Origin: Cytophagaceae bacterium
GTDB taxonomy: Bacteria; Bacteroidota; Bacteroidia; Cytophagales; Cyclobacteriaceae
Assembly (NCBI GenBank): GCA_006969745.1
Contig: CP030886.1
Span: forward strand, 2,267,234-2,331,233
Length of the DNA: 64,000 bases
Direction: 5' to 3'
Shown piece after piece: positions 44,020 to 53,325 of the stretch. Both the position numbers and the translations under genes were made by a program. The first letter of the stretch is position 1. Each line of letters begins with the position of its first letter. The notes under the pieces were generated by a model. It saw only the letters and a program-made list of their open reading frames with translations, was not told the origin of the DNA and ran no database searches.

Positions 44020-46005
44020 CTATACCGTTTTCACGGTATTTTGAGCTACTTCGTAGGTCGAAATTTCTGATGGGGCATTCACAATTAAGGTATTGCCTCT
44101 TCTTTCTGGAGTCGTTTCCAATTCGAGTTGGCCTTGAATTAAATTGGTGCGCGTGTTCAGGTTTTTCCAGCCATTCCCTTTTCCGGTAGTGAGCAGGGAC
44201 TTTTCAAAACCACTCCCATCATCTTCTATCAGTAAGGTGATTTCGCCTTCGTCTTTGGTGATTTGAAGTGTGATTTTAGATGCATCTGAATATTTTAAAA
44301 TGTTGTTTATCCACTCTTGTGAAATGCGATAAAGCGATATCTCCTGAATTTCAGTAAGGCGCCCATCCAATCCAAATGTATTAAGCTCGATATGAATTTT
44401 TCCTGCTTGATTGATTCGTTCGGTGAATTCCTTCAATGCACTTTCCAGCCCATGCTTTATGAGCGTTTGCGGCATCAGGTCGAAGCAAATGTTTTTTAAT
44501 TCATCGTACATATCATCTATAACTTTGGCAGATGCCTCAAACACTTCTTGACGCTCATTTGGTTTTGCTCCATCTTTCAAATTTTTGAGGTTCATATTTA
44601 AGATGGAGATCATTTGACCAAACCCGTCGTGAAGATCTCGTGCGTATCGTGCTCGTTCTTTTTCCTGCGAAGAAATGGTAGCATTGATCTCTGCCTCTCG
44701 TGCTTGTAGCTTGGCTTCCTGCAACCTTAATTGCTGTTTTTTTCTAAGCCTGCTTCTCTGAAGCATAGCAAGTGCGACAATAAAAATTATTGCAAGTATT
44801 GATGCGATCAGTAGAATTCTGTTTCGTTGCAAGGCAGCATTTTGCTCGGCCAGCTGAGATTCCTGAAGCATGATTTGTTGCTCCTTTTTCTCAGTCTCAT
44901 ATTCAGTTTGTAATTCAAAAATCTGCTTAGTCTTGTTCTCCTCAAAAAGGGAATCTTTTAATGAGTTCTGGAGGCTTATTTTATGGTAGGCTGCTGTATA
45001 GTTGCCAGTCCCTGCCAAGGCATTGGACCATTCATAAAGCGCCCGGGTCTTAAATTCTAATGCATTGATTTTATTCGCGATTTCGTAAGCACGCTCTGCA
45101 GCATTAACGCTTTTAGAAAAATCTTTTGAGGCATTGTAGTTGGCGGAGAGTAAGATCAATGTATTGGAAAGTTCATAATCGTTATCATGGGCCTCATGTT
45201 CCTTTATAGCTTCCTCATAAAGCTGGCGGGCTTCATCAATCTGACCGAGGCTGTCATAGGCAATGCCCATGTTACTTTTCATGTAGGGCACGTATCTTAA
45301 ATAACCTACAGATTTAAACCCTTCCAGAGCTTCTTCGGAGTAGGTGATGGCCTCTTCGAATTTCTTCAGGTGAAGAAAGACACTGCCAATGTTGCCTTTG
45401 GTTACGGTTATTCCAAAATCGGATTTTTGTTCCTCATATATGGTAAGTGCGCGTTGATAATATTCCAATACCTGGGCATACTCCTTCTGTTTCTTATAGA
45501 CAATTCCAATGTTACCGAGAACCATTGCCACACTGAACTGTTGGTCTGGGAAAGACTCATATAATCGAAGTGCTTTAAAATATTGTGTGAGTGATAAGTT
45601 GTATTTGCCTAACTCATCATAAGCAATCCCCATGTTGTTAAATGAGTCGGCCATACCAAGTGAATCTTCCAATTCAATCTTTATTTCCAGCGATTTTTTA
45701 TGCAGACTCAGCGCACTATCCAATTGACCTTTTGCTTGCAGGGCACTAGCCAGGCTATTGTATGATGCTGCAATTCCTTTTTTTGAATTTATGGTGAAAC
45801 CTACTTGAAGTGCTTTCTCGCCAAAATAAATGGCACTGTCAATGTTGAAATTTTTATACTGCCAGGATAATTCATTGAGCGATTGAATCTTGTCCAAATC
45901 TTCCTGAGTTTCAACCACTTTCTTTAGGCTATCAATCTCCGGGTTTTGCGAGAAAGTAGTGGTGGTAGTTAATAGTAGTATAAGACCTAAGGCGTAGAAT
46001 CTCAT
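44020..46005 (-). CDS. TPR-containing sensor histidine kinase (HisKA_3/NarX type)
   Basis: A 661-residue membrane kinase: signal peptide (LGLILLLTTTTTFS), six or so TPR repeats over ~30-330 outside the cytoplasm, a coiled-coil, one membrane segment at ~396-415 (LLIASILAIIFIVALAM), a second coiled-coil, then the HisKA_3 dimerisation domain with phospho-acceptor H459 (ARDLHDGFGQMISIL). The HATPase includes ILKYSDASKITLQI, LLIEDDGSGF and GNGWKNLNTR. It should phosphorylate the NarL-type regulator next to it. The signal is unknown. A terminator isolates it from rocD upstream. Confidence 0.92.
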   Translation of the reverse strand: MRFYALGLILLLTTTTTFSQNPEIDSLKKVVETQEDLDKIQSLNELSWQYKNFNIDSAIYFGEKALQVGFTINSKKGIAASYNSLASALQAKGQLDSALSLHKKSLEIKIELEDSLGMADSFNNMGIAYDELGKYNLSLTQYFKALRLYESFPDQQFSVAMVLGNIGIVYKKQKEYAQVLEYYQRALTIYEEQKSDFGITVTKGNIGSVFLHLKKFEEAITYSEEALEGFKSVGYLRYVPYMKSNMGIAYDSLGQIDEARQLYEEAIKEHEAHDNDYELSNTLILLSANYNASKDFSKSVNAAERAYEIANKINALEFKTRALYEWSNALAGTGNYTAAYHKISLQNSLKDSLFEENKTKQIFELQTEYETEKKEQQIMLQESQLAEQNAALQRNRILLIASILAIIFIVALAMLQRSRLRKKQQLRLQEAKLQAREAEINATISSQEKERARYARDLHDGFGQMISILNMNLKNLKDGAKPNERQEVFEASAKVIDDMYDELKNICFDLMPQTLIKHGLESALKEFTERINQAGKIHIELNTFGLDGRLTEIQEISLYRISQEWINNILKYSDASKITLQITKDEGEITLLIEDDGSGFEKSLLTTGKGNGWKNLNTRTNLIQGQLELETTPERRGNTLIVNAPSEISTYEVAQNTVKTV

Positions 46006-46016
46006 TGCTCTAAAAT

Positions 46017-46049
46017 AAAAAAAGCGGATGACTTATGATCATCCGCTTT
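46017..46049 (-). terminator. Rho-independent terminator of rocD
   Basis: An 11-bp stem (AAAGCGGATGA at 46021-46031 with TCATCCGCTTT at 46039-46049) is followed on the minus strand by a T run. It lies between the rocD stop and the histidine kinase start. Confidence 0.88.
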
Positions 46050-46107
46050 CGTATCCTTCGATTTGTAGAATTAATTCATCTACCTATGATGAATAATTAC
46101 CTATAAA

Positions 46108-47385
46108 CTATTTTTCAAATTCAGCGATCGTTCTTTCTATGATGTCACAGCAATCGTGAAGTTGCTCCTCGGTCATTACCAAAGGAGGCGCAAATCGGAT
46201 GATGTTGCCGTGGGTTGGCTTAGCAAGCAATCCATTGTCTTTTAGGCTGACACAGATGTCCCATGCTGTTGAGCTATCCTCGGAATCATTAATAACAATC
46301 GCATTGAGGAGACCTCTGCCTCTAACTAGATTTACAAGATTTGATTTCTCAATCATCTGATTCATTCTATCCCTGAAAATTTCACCTAGCTTTCTGGCAT
46401 TTTGCGTAAGCTTTTCATCACGGATTACATTCAAAGCTGCAACACCAACAGCACCAGCTACAGGGTTGCCACCAAAAGTAGATCCATGCTGTCCCGGTTG
46501 TATTACCTCCATTACAGAGTCATTGGCAAGAACTGCAGAAACCGGGTACGCACCACCAGAAAGCGCTTTACCGAGTATCAATATATCAGGCTCCGTATAT
46601 GTTTCTTGTTTTTCACAGTGTCCTCCACAACTGCAATCTCCACATACTCTTAGCAGAGCACCCGTTCGCCCAATTCCGGTTTGTACTTCATCGGCAATGA
46701 AAAGAACCCCATTTTTCTGGCACAGCTCTTTGGCTCCTTTAATGTATCCCTCATCTGGTACCATAACTCCAGCCTCGCCCTGAATTGGCTCCACCAAAAA
46801 TCCTGCAATGTTTTCTCCCTGCAATGCTCTTTCAAGCTCTCCCAGATCATTGTATGGGATTCGAATAAAGCCAGGTGTATAAGGTCCAAAGTTTTTATTG
46901 GCTACCGGATCATTTGAGAATGAGACGATTGTGGTAGTCCTTCCATGGAAGTTGTTATCACACACAATAATCTGTGCTTTATTCTCATCTATCCCCTTTT
47001 TCTCATAAGCCCATTTTCTACAAAGCTTGATCGCAGTTTCTACTGCTTCCGCTCCGGTGTTCATCGGAAGTACTTTGTCAAAACCGAAATATTCAGTGAT
47101 AAACTTCTCATATGGGCCAAGCACATCGTTGTAGAATGCACGAGATGTTAATGTGAGCGTCTCTGCTTGCTTTGTCATTGCACCCACAATTGCGGGATGG
47201 CAGTGACCCTGGTTTACGGCAGAATATGCAGATAGAAAATCATAATATTTCCTTCCTTCAGCATCCCAAACATGTACACCATCACCTTTTGCCAACACTA
47301 CAGGAAGTGGATGGTAATTGTGGGCACCATGCTTATCTTCCAGTTTTATTAAATCTTCGCTCGTCATTGTCTTATTTTCTAACAT
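46108..47385 (-). CDS. rocD: Ornithine-oxo-acid aminotransferase with Cys-cluster insert
   Basis: A 425-residue class III PLP enzyme converting ornithine to glutamate semialdehyde. It shows [75 protein letters not shown] and the PLP-lysine region [15 protein letters not shown]. Between these last two, at residues ~246-260, is a short insert [10 protein letters not shown] that is absent from the textbook enzyme; four Cys and one His could bind a metal. ATG 47385 is chosen; an upstream extension lacks support. Divergent from the DUF5522 gene. Confidence 0.93.
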   Translation of the reverse strand: MLENKTMTSEDLIKLEDKHGAHNYHPLPVVLAKGDGVHVWDAEGRKYYDFLSAYSAVNQGHCHPAIVGAMTKQAETLTLTSRAFYNDVLGPYEKFITEYFGFDKVLPMNTGAEAVETAIKLCRKWAYEKKGIDENKAQIIVCDNNFHGRTTTIVSFSNDPVANKNFGPYTPGFIRIPYNDLGELERALQGENIAGFLVEPIQGEAGVMVPDEGYIKGAKELCQKNGVLFIADEVQTGIGRTGALLRVCGDCSCGGHCEKQETYTEPDILILGKALSGGAYPVSAVLANDSVMEVIQPGQHGSTFGGNPVAGAVGVAALNVIRDEKLTQNARKLGEIFRDRMNQMIEKSNLVNLVRGRGLLNAIVINDSEDSSTAWDICVSLKDNGLLAKPTHGNIIRFAPPLVMTEEQLHDCCDIIERTIAEFEK

Positions 47386-47440
47386 AGTTTTGCCGTTTAA
47401 ATCTATTTGCAAGATTAACAATTTAACTGCGGAGGCGCAA

Positions 47441-47587
47441 TTGAAACAAGACACTGAATCGGAAGATTATTACATAAATGAGCAAGGACTTATGGTGTTT
47501 ACAGAGAAGTATCACCTAAAAAGAGGCTACTGTTGTGGGAATGGCTGTTTACATTGTCCATACAATCATGAAAATGTCAAACAATAG
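47441..47587 (+). CDS. DUF5522 family small Cys-rich protein
   Basis: A 48-residue protein with the DUF5522 core [20 protein letters not shown] followed by [13 protein letters not shown], four cysteines in a C-C-x2-C-x2-C arrangement that could hold a metal. The start is taken as TTG 47441 because no ATG is in frame and a strong GGAGG sits seven bases upstream, rare for Bacteroidota. It lies between divergent rocD and rpmB. Function unknown. Confidence 0.7.
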   Translation: MKQDTESEDYYINEQGLMVFTEKYHLKRGYCCGNGCLHCPYNHENVKQ

Positions 47588-47647
47588 TTTGCATATTGAA
47601 TTGAAATCCCGATATTTGCACTCCATTTTTGAAAACGGGATAGAAAG

Positions 47648-47887
47648 ATGTCAAAAGTTTGCGATATAACCGGTAAAAAGCCACAAGTAGGAAACAACGT
47701 TTCTCACGCCAACAATAAAACAAAGCGAAGATTCAACCCGAATCTTCAGAAGAAGCGATTCTACATTCCAGAAGAGGATAAGTGGATTACGTTGAAAGTG
47801 TCTACTTCGGCGCTGAGAACAATCAATAAAAACGGTATCACATCTGTGCTTAAAAAAGCAAGAGCAAACGGAATGGTGATCAAGTAA
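47648..47887 (+). CDS. rpmB: 50S ribosomal protein L28
   Basis: A 79-residue basic protein: [32 protein letters not shown], and [15 protein letters not shown] are the classic L28 segments. Length is typical for Bacteroidota. A GATATTTG element lies shortly upstream (one base off TAnnTTTG), and a strong terminator follows, so it appears monocistronic. Confidence 0.95.
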   Translation: MSKVCDITGKKPQVGNNVSHANNKTKRRFNPNLQKKRFYIPEEDKWITLKVSTSALRTINKNGITSVLKKARANGMVIK

Positions 47888-47911
47888 TTGATTCATTGAA
47901 AAGAAATTGAA

Positions 47912-47938
47912 ACCCTGACACAATTGTCAGGGTTTTTT
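47912..47938 (+). terminator. Rho-independent terminator of rpmB
   Basis: Stem ACCCTGACA/TGTCAGGGT (47912-47933, four-base loop) followed by seven T residues. Confidence 0.9.
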
Positions 47939-48029
47939 TATGCCTTTTATCCAGTATTTCTGCCAGTGTTGGATAGGAATAGAAAGTGTACTATTCCTCC
48001 GTATTATATTTAGCGTTCCAAAAAATTTA

Positions 48030-49484
48030 ATGAAGATGAAAAAATTCCTCACCCTAGTTATAATCACAATATCAACTGGTGCCTTTGCTCAAAATGAGCC
48101 GGATGATTTTTTAAAAACAGAATTTCACATTGAGCGACGAGCACTTGTTCGTGAAAAGATGCCTGATAATTCGGTAGCTGTGTTTTTTGCAAACCCGGTA
48201 AGAAACAGAGCCAACGATGTGGATTACATCTATCATCAAGATCCCAATTTCTATTACCTAACCGGCTATAAGGAGCCACACGCTGTTTTGTTGATCTTCA
48301 AAGATGAGCAAGACGGACCAGAAGGCAATTACAATGAGATTATTTTCATTCAACCTCGTAATGCAATGGCTGAAATGTGGACTGGCAGAAGGTTGGGAAT
48401 CACTGGAGTAAAAGAAAAGCTTGCCTTCAATCAGGTATTTAATAACACAGATTTCGAAGCTTACAATATTGATTTTTCAAAGTTTGACAAGGTGCTGTTT
48501 TATGACTTTTTCAACGATGTAAGAGACACCAGAGCTGAAGGTGATCTTTATGATTTGATCGCATCATTCAAGAGCAAATCTGGATATCCTACAGAAGGTG
48601 ACTTAACAATAGAGTCTGCAGCTAATAACCTGGATATGGAAACGCTGGATCAGATCATGAAGGATTTGAGAGGGATAAAAACGGAAGACGAGATTGAACT
48701 ATTAAGAAAAGCGGTAGACATCTCGTGTATTGCCCAGGCTGAGGTAATGAAAGCATTGAAACCCGGAATGAGCGAACGTGAAGTACAAGGGATTCATGAG
48801 TTTATATTCAAAAAGTATCAGGCCGAATATGAAGGCTATCCGTCAATAGTTGGTGAAGGCAACAATGGATGTATTCTACATTACATTGAAAATTATAAGC
48901 CTGAGATCAGCAGTGACAAAATGATCCTCATGGATTTAGGAGCTGAGTATCATGGCTACACAGCGGATGTGACCAGAACTATCCCGGTGGATGGAACCTT
49001 TTCCGAAGAAGAAAAGGCCATCTACGATTTGGTATATAAGGCCCAGAATGAAGCAATCAAAGCGGCAAAGCCGGGTGTAAACATCGGAAGGGACTTAGAC
49101 GCTGGAATCGCGAGAAAAATAATCAACGAAGGTTTAGCTGAGCTGGGTATTATTGAGAGTGCCGATGAGCGTCATTTGTATTATCCACATGGTCTGGGTC
49201 ATCACATAGGATTAGACGTTCATGATAAAGGAAATTATGAATTCCTAGAAGCTGGTATGGCGATCACGATTGAACCGGGTATCTATATTCCGGAAGGAGC
49301 CAAATGCGATGAGAAGTGGTGGGGGATTGCAGTTCGAATCGAAGATTGCATTCTAATTACAGAAGATGGAAACGAGCTTTTATCAGATTTAGCACCACGA
49401 AAAAGTGAAGAAATCGAGCAACTTATGAAAGAGCCAAGTCCGCTTGACGCTTTTGTATTGCCGGAGCTCGGGGAAGACAAATAA
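48030..49484 (+). CDS. Exported Xaa-Pro aminopeptidase (aminopeptidase P, M24B)
   Basis: A 484-residue exported enzyme (signal peptide KMKKFLTLVIITISTGAFAQ). An N-terminal AMP_N domain (YIYHQDPNFYYLTGYKEPHAV) precedes the pita-bread catalytic domain, whose metal ligands are all visible: MDLGAEYHGYTADVTRT (two Asp), HGLGHHIGLDVHD (His), ITIEPGIYIP (Glu) and VRIEDCILIT (Glu). It removes N-terminal residues before proline and, with its signal peptide, acts outside the cytoplasm. ATG 48030 (or 48036) is chosen; the longer frame upstream has no signal sequence. Confidence 0.93.
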   Translation: MKMKKFLTLVIITISTGAFAQNEPDDFLKTEFHIERRALVREKMPDNSVAVFFANPVRNRANDVDYIYHQDPNFYYLTGYKEPHAVLLIFKDEQDGPEGNYNEIIFIQPRNAMAEMWTGRRLGITGVKEKLAFNQVFNNTDFEAYNIDFSKFDKVLFYDFFNDVRDTRAEGDLYDLIASFKSKSGYPTEGDLTIESAANNLDMETLDQIMKDLRGIKTEDEIELLRKAVDISCIAQAEVMKALKPGMSEREVQGIHEFIFKKYQAEYEGYPSIVGEGNNGCILHYIENYKPEISSDKMILMDLGAEYHGYTADVTRTIPVDGTFSEEEKAIYDLVYKAQNEAIKAAKPGVNIGRDLDAGIARKIINEGLAELGIIESADERHLYYPHGLGHHIGLDVHDKGNYEFLEAGMAITIEPGIYIPEGAKCDEKWWGIAVRIEDCILITEDGNELLSDLAPRKSEEIEQLMKEPSPLDAFVLPELGEDK

Positions 49485-49548
49485 AGGATCCAGTAGAATT
49501 AGTTAAAAATAGCTTAGTTAACGTTTTTAAAATCAACTAATTCTACTA

Positions 49549-49556
49549 CATTTGCA
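49549..49556 (+). promoter_or_regulatory. Bacteroidota -7 promoter element TACATTTG
   Basis: Exact TAnnTTTG match, 57 bases upstream of the rpmG ATG and after the aminopeptidase stop. It probably drives rpmG-DUF4295-ftsY. Confidence 0.5.
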
Positions 49557-49613
49557 CTCCTTTTTAAAAGCCGAAGCATTTGCGAAGGCATTTTTTGGAA
49601 AAGACAAAATAAA

Positions 49614-49796
49614 ATGGCGAAGAAAGGAAATAGAGTCCAGGTAATTCTTGAGTGCACAGAGCACAAAACCAGTGGTCTTGCTGGCACAAGCCGGTACATC
49701 ACTACCAAGAACAGAAAAAACACTCCTGATCGAATTGAGTTGAAGAAATACAACCCGATCATGAGGAAGTATACAGTACACAAAGAAATTAAGTAA
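49614..49796 (+). CDS. rpmG: 50S ribosomal protein L33
   Basis: A 60-residue basic protein with [40 protein letters not shown] and [15 protein letters not shown], the standard L33 segments. The CxxC pair of zinc-binding L33 is reduced to one Cys here, as in the non-zinc form. Two bases separate it from the DUF4295 gene. Confidence 0.95.
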   Translation: MAKKGNRVQVILECTEHKTSGLAGTSRYITTKNRKNTPDRIELKKYNPIMRKYTVHKEIK

Positions 49797-49798
49797 CC

Positions 49799-49948
49799 AT
49801 GGCAAAGAAAGTAGTAGCAACTCTTAAGCAACCAGGTGGAGCGAAATATGCCAAAGTGATCAAAGCGATCAAAGGCGATAACGGATCTTATACGTACAGA
49901 GAAGAGATGGTTCTCGAAGGTGACGTAAAAGATACGCTAGCGAAGTAA
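49799..49948 (+). CDS. DUF4295 small basic protein (ribosome-associated in Bacteroidota)
   Basis: A 49-residue basic protein beginning MAKKVVATLKQPGGAKYAKV and ending EGDVKDTLAK. DUF4295 proteins are found only in Bacteroidota, always next to rpmG and ftsY as here. From memory, a protein of this type has been seen as an extra large-subunit protein in a Flavobacterium ribosome structure; that should be checked. ATG 49799 is two bases after the rpmG stop. Confidence 0.85.
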   Translation: MAKKVVATLKQPGGAKYAKVIKAIKGDNGSYTYREEMVLEGDVKDTLAK

Positions 49949-49971
49949 GAAATTAAATCCTAAAAGAAGGA

Positions 49972-50007
49972 AGCCGCTCCGACGTACAAGTCAGAGTGGC
50001 TTTTTTT
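49972..50007 (+). terminator. Rho-independent terminator after DUF4295
   Basis: A long stem with mismatches (AGCCGCTCCGAC at 49972-49983 against GTCAGAGTGGCT at 49990-50001) followed by seven T residues. It would end or attenuate the rpmG-DUF4295 transcript before ftsY. Confidence 0.8.
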
Positions 50008-50041
50008 ATATTCACCAATATCACCTAATCCTATATAACCA

Positions 50042-50995
50042 ATGGGTCTGAAAAGCTTTTTTTCCAAAGACAAAAAAGAGTCTCTTGACAAAGGACTCGA
50101 AAAGTCAAAACAGAATTTTTTCACTAAGCTGAACAAAGCAGTAGTCGGGAAATCGACTGTAGATGCGGATGTATTAGATGAATTGGAGGAGGTACTAATC
50201 ACCTCAGATGTGGGTGTGGAAACCACCGTTAAGATAATTGACAGAATAGAGGAAAGAGTTGCGAAAGATAAGTATCTAAATACTTCTGAACTCAATCAAA
50301 TTTTACGAGAAGAGATTGCGGGTCTACTTTCTGAAAACAACACAAAAGACCTTGTTGATTTTGATATTCCTCAAACGGATGGTCCGTATGTTATACTAGT
50401 AGTAGGAGTAAACGGGGTTGGAAAAACGACAACCATAGGAAAGCTGGCCGCACAATTTAAGGCGCTTGGAAAAAATGTAATTCTAGGAGCAGCTGATACT
50501 TTTAGAGCTGCGGCCGTTGACCAATTGATCATGTGGGGAGAACGAGTAGGCGTGCCTGTGGTTTCTAAAGGAATGAATACTGATCCTGCCGCAGTAGCTT
50601 TTGAGGCAGCCAAACGAGGGAAAGAAGAGAACGCTGATGTTGTAATTATTGACACAGCCGGCAGGCTCCATACAAAGGTCAATTTGATGAATGAGCTTTC
50701 CAAGATTAAAAATGTTGTTCAAAAATTCATTCCTGAAGCACCACATGATGTAATGTTGGTGCTCGACGGCAGTACCGGACAAAACGCGTTTATTCAGGCT
50801 CAGGAGTTTACCAAGGCAACAGATGTAACCTCACTGGCAATTACTAAGCTTGACGGTACAGCAAAAGGCGGAGTAGTGATTGGTATTTCAGATCAATTTA
50901 AAATTCCCGTTAAGTACATTGGTGTTGGCGAAAAAGTACAAGATTTGCAGGTCTTCAATAAGACTGAATTTGTTGATTCATTTTTCAAAAATTAA
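50042..50995 (+). CDS. ftsY: Signal recognition particle receptor FtsY
   Basis: A 317-residue SRP GTPase. An N domain (LDELEEVLITSDVGVETTVKI) precedes the G domain with VVGVNGVGKTTTIGKL, AADTFRAAAVDQL, VIIDTAGRLHTK, TKLDGTAKGG and IGVGEKVQDLQVF. The acidic A domain of enterobacterial FtsY is absent, as is normal for this phylum. It takes ribosome-nascent chain complexes from Ffh to the Sec translocon. Eighteen bases upstream of the next kinase gene. Confidence 0.95.
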   Translation: MGLKSFFSKDKKESLDKGLEKSKQNFFTKLNKAVVGKSTVDADVLDELEEVLITSDVGVETTVKIIDRIEERVAKDKYLNTSELNQILREEIAGLLSENNTKDLVDFDIPQTDGPYVILVVGVNGVGKTTTIGKLAAQFKALGKNVILGAADTFRAAAVDQLIMWGERVGVPVVSKGMNTDPAAVAFEAAKRGKEENADVVIIDTAGRLHTKVNLMNELSKIKNVVQKFIPEAPHDVMLVLDGSTGQNAFIQAQEFTKATDVTSLAITKLDGTAKGGVVIGISDQFKIPVKYIGVGEKVQDLQVFNKTEFVDSFFKN

Positions 50996-51012
50996 GAGCT
51001 ACCTTGTAGCTA

Positions 51013-52950
51013 ATGAAAAAGCCCACCTCCTTTTTCAACAGTATTTTAAGTCTTCTGATAGTCTTAGCTCCTCTTTTGAGTGCAGGCCAGACGTCCCAGT
51101 TGGATAGCTTGCTTAGTCAATACAAGTCTAGTACTGATATTCAAGAGCGCCTGACTTTACTCCGATCCATTGCTTCTGAGGAACCCGAAACCAATCAACG
51201 TATTGCATATGCAAATGAGCTATTAGAATTGGCAAGAAAAAATGACTCATACTTTTTTGAGCATGCCGCCGAACTTCAATTGGGTGTGGGCTATCGATTT
51301 ATGGGTGATCTTGCTAAAAGCTTAGAACACCTACTTTCATCATTGGAAATTGCCGAGGAAAATAACGATGAAAAACTCATAGGTTCTTCATTAGGGGAGA
51401 TTGCTGCGACCTATGCCAGCCAAGGTGACATTAAAACGTCTGTCCAATACTCTAACAGAACCATCGATATATTTAGAAAAGGGAAGGATACTTTAAACCT
51501 TTCCATTGCACTACTCAACACTGCATACGACTATTATACTTTAGGCGATTTTGACACGTCTATCATGTACGGAAGAGAGGCCGAAAATTTAGTATCAGAC
51601 TTTTCTGATTTGAAACCCATACGACGAGAATCCCTACTTGCATATATCAGGGGAAATATGGCAATTACTCAGGCGGCTTTGGGGATGAAATCTCAGGCTG
51701 TCGATGCACTGAAGCAAAGCATTGAAAGTTTAAGATCGATAGAAGATTACTATGCCGTGGCTGACTTTTTAAAGTTTTTGGGTGAAATACAATTTGAGCT
51801 TGGCGAGGTGAATGAAGCACAGAAAAATGGCTCTGAAGCACTAGAAATGGCAGAAACATATGGCCTGACCGAGCTAAACAGAGATTTGAATTTACTGCTC
51901 TATCGAATTCATGAATCAAGAGGTAAGTATAAAGAAGCACTTAGTTTTCATCTGACATATACAGCACTTGCAGATTCCATTGAGAATAAAAATGTGATTC
52001 GTCAAATGGCAAAACAAAAGTCAGCTTTCGAGCTTGCTCAAAAGGAATCTGAGGTGGAATTGCTGAGAGCTCAAAAAAGAAATCAGCAAGCAGTAATAGT
52101 AACTGCAACCGTGGTTGTGTTCGCATTTGCCATTTTGGTGATCGTAATTTTCGTATACTATCGATCAAAGATTCGCGTAAATCGGGTACTTAAACGGCAA
52201 AAGGTAGCGCTGGAACGACTGAATGAGACCAAGGATAAATTTTTCTCAATCATCTCTCATGACTTAAGAGGACCGGTTAGCTCACTTTTCGGTGTAAGCG
52301 GACTTATCAGGCATTTCGTAAAAGAAAAAAATAATCAACAGCTACTTGAAATGGCCGATCACATGGAAACATCCGTAGAACGGCTTTCGAACTTGCTGGA
52401 TAACCTACTGAACTGGGCAATGCAGCAGCAAGGACATTTTCCAAATGTACCTGAGAAAGTAAATATTACTGAGATGATCGCTGAAATCAATGAAATGTTT
52501 TCCAACATGGCCAACGGCAAGCAAGTCACACTCACTTCAAATATCTCAGAACCCATCTTTCTTTGGGTTGACCGCAATAGTGTGCACACCATTTTTAGAA
52601 ACTTGATCAACAACGCTATAAAATTCACACCAGAAGGCGGAAGCATTTTTATAGAAGCCACCAAAGATGAAGAAATGGTGGAAATAACGGTGGTAGATTC
52701 AGGAATAGGGATACCTCAATCAAAACTTGACAAACTGTTTAGTTTGGATGGGGAAGGATCGACCTATGGAACAGCAGGCGAGAAAGGTCTTGGACTTGGC
52801 TTACAATTGGTGAAAGAGTTCATGGATATGAATAATGGATCAATAGGTGCTCAAAGCAAGGAGGAAGAGGGGACCACTTTTATTGTTAAACTTCCTTTAT
52901 TTGATAGGAGTGAAGTTGTAGATCAGACTTTGGCCAATCCTATTCATTAG
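51013..52950 (+). CDS. TPR-containing sensor histidine kinase (HisKA type)
   Basis: A 645-residue membrane kinase: signal peptide (FNSILSLLIVLAPLLSAGQ), TPR-like helical repeats over ~40-340 outside the cytoplasm, a coiled-coil, a membrane segment at ~357-380 (VIVTATVVVFAFAILVIVIF), a HisKA domain with H416 (FSIISHDLRGPVSSL), and an HATPase with NLINNAIKFTPEGG, VVDSGIGIP and GLGLGLQLVKEF. Unlike the kinase at 44020-46005 it is of the HisKA family. No receiver follows in the same direction; the convergent receiver gene overlaps its last 11 bases. Confidence 0.92.
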   Translation: MKKPTSFFNSILSLLIVLAPLLSAGQTSQLDSLLSQYKSSTDIQERLTLLRSIASEEPETNQRIAYANELLELARKNDSYFFEHAAELQLGVGYRFMGDLAKSLEHLLSSLEIAEENNDEKLIGSSLGEIAATYASQGDIKTSVQYSNRTIDIFRKGKDTLNLSIALLNTAYDYYTLGDFDTSIMYGREAENLVSDFSDLKPIRRESLLAYIRGNMAITQAALGMKSQAVDALKQSIESLRSIEDYYAVADFLKFLGEIQFELGEVNEAQKNGSEALEMAETYGLTELNRDLNLLLYRIHESRGKYKEALSFHLTYTALADSIENKNVIRQMAKQKSAFELAQKESEVELLRAQKRNQQAVIVTATVVVFAFAILVIVIFVYYRSKIRVNRVLKRQKVALERLNETKDKFFSIISHDLRGPVSSLFGVSGLIRHFVKEKNNQQLLEMADHMETSVERLSNLLDNLLNWAMQQQGHFPNVPEKVNITEMIAEINEMFSNMANGKQVTLTSNISEPIFLWVDRNSVHTIFRNLINNAIKFTPEGGSIFIEATKDEEMVEITVVDSGIGIPQSKLDKLFSLDGEGSTYGTAGEKGLGLGLQLVKEFMDMNNGSIGAQSKEEEGTTFIVKLPLFDRSEVVDQTLANPIH

Positions 52951-53293
52951 TAACATCTAAAATTGTTTTTCGAAGGAGCTCTTTATTAAGGCTTACTTTT
53001 CTGATGTACTTATCGATTTTGAGTTTTTTCTCCCGGGTTGGTTGGTTAACGTGCGCAGAAATCATGACAATTTTTGGTTTTTTGTCAAGTGTATCCAGCG
53101 TTTCAAACCCATCCAGGTATGGCATTTCCAGATCAATTAATAAAACGTCAGGCTTTTTTTTCACCACTTGCATTATTCCATTGACAGGATTGGGATGAGT
53201 ACTGATCAATTCCATATCATCGTACTCTTTGAAATAGGCACTTATTAATTGAAGGAATAAGGGATCATCATCTATGGCAATACAAGTGATCAT
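52940..53293 (-). CDS. Stand-alone response-regulator receiver domain
   Basis: A 117-residue receiver with no output domain. Acidic pocket at residues 8-10 (IDDDPLF), phospho-acceptor Asp54 in LLIDLEMPYLDG, switch Ser in IVMISAHV, Lys in KYIRKVSL. The sequence style (CIAIDDDPLFLQLISAYF) is that of receivers of LytTR regulators, but no LytTR domain follows. It could relay phosphate or act by protein contact. It is convergent with and overlaps the kinase at 51013-52950 by 11 bases, which suggests a functional pair. Confidence 0.9.
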   Translation of the reverse strand: MITCIAIDDDPLFLQLISAYFKEYDDMELISTHPNPVNGIMQVVKKKPDVLLIDLEMPYLDGFETLDTLDKKPKIVMISAHVNQPTREKKLKIDKYIRKVSLNKELLRKTILDVTNE

Positions 53294-53325
53294 GACGAGG
53301 AAATTTTAGGGAAAAATAGCAATTT

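Noticed and set aside
44020..44037. Hairpin ATACCG/CGGTAT at the end of the histidine kinase gene
   Set aside because: Only a 6-bp stem inside coding sequence with no T run after it on the minus strand, so not called a terminator.
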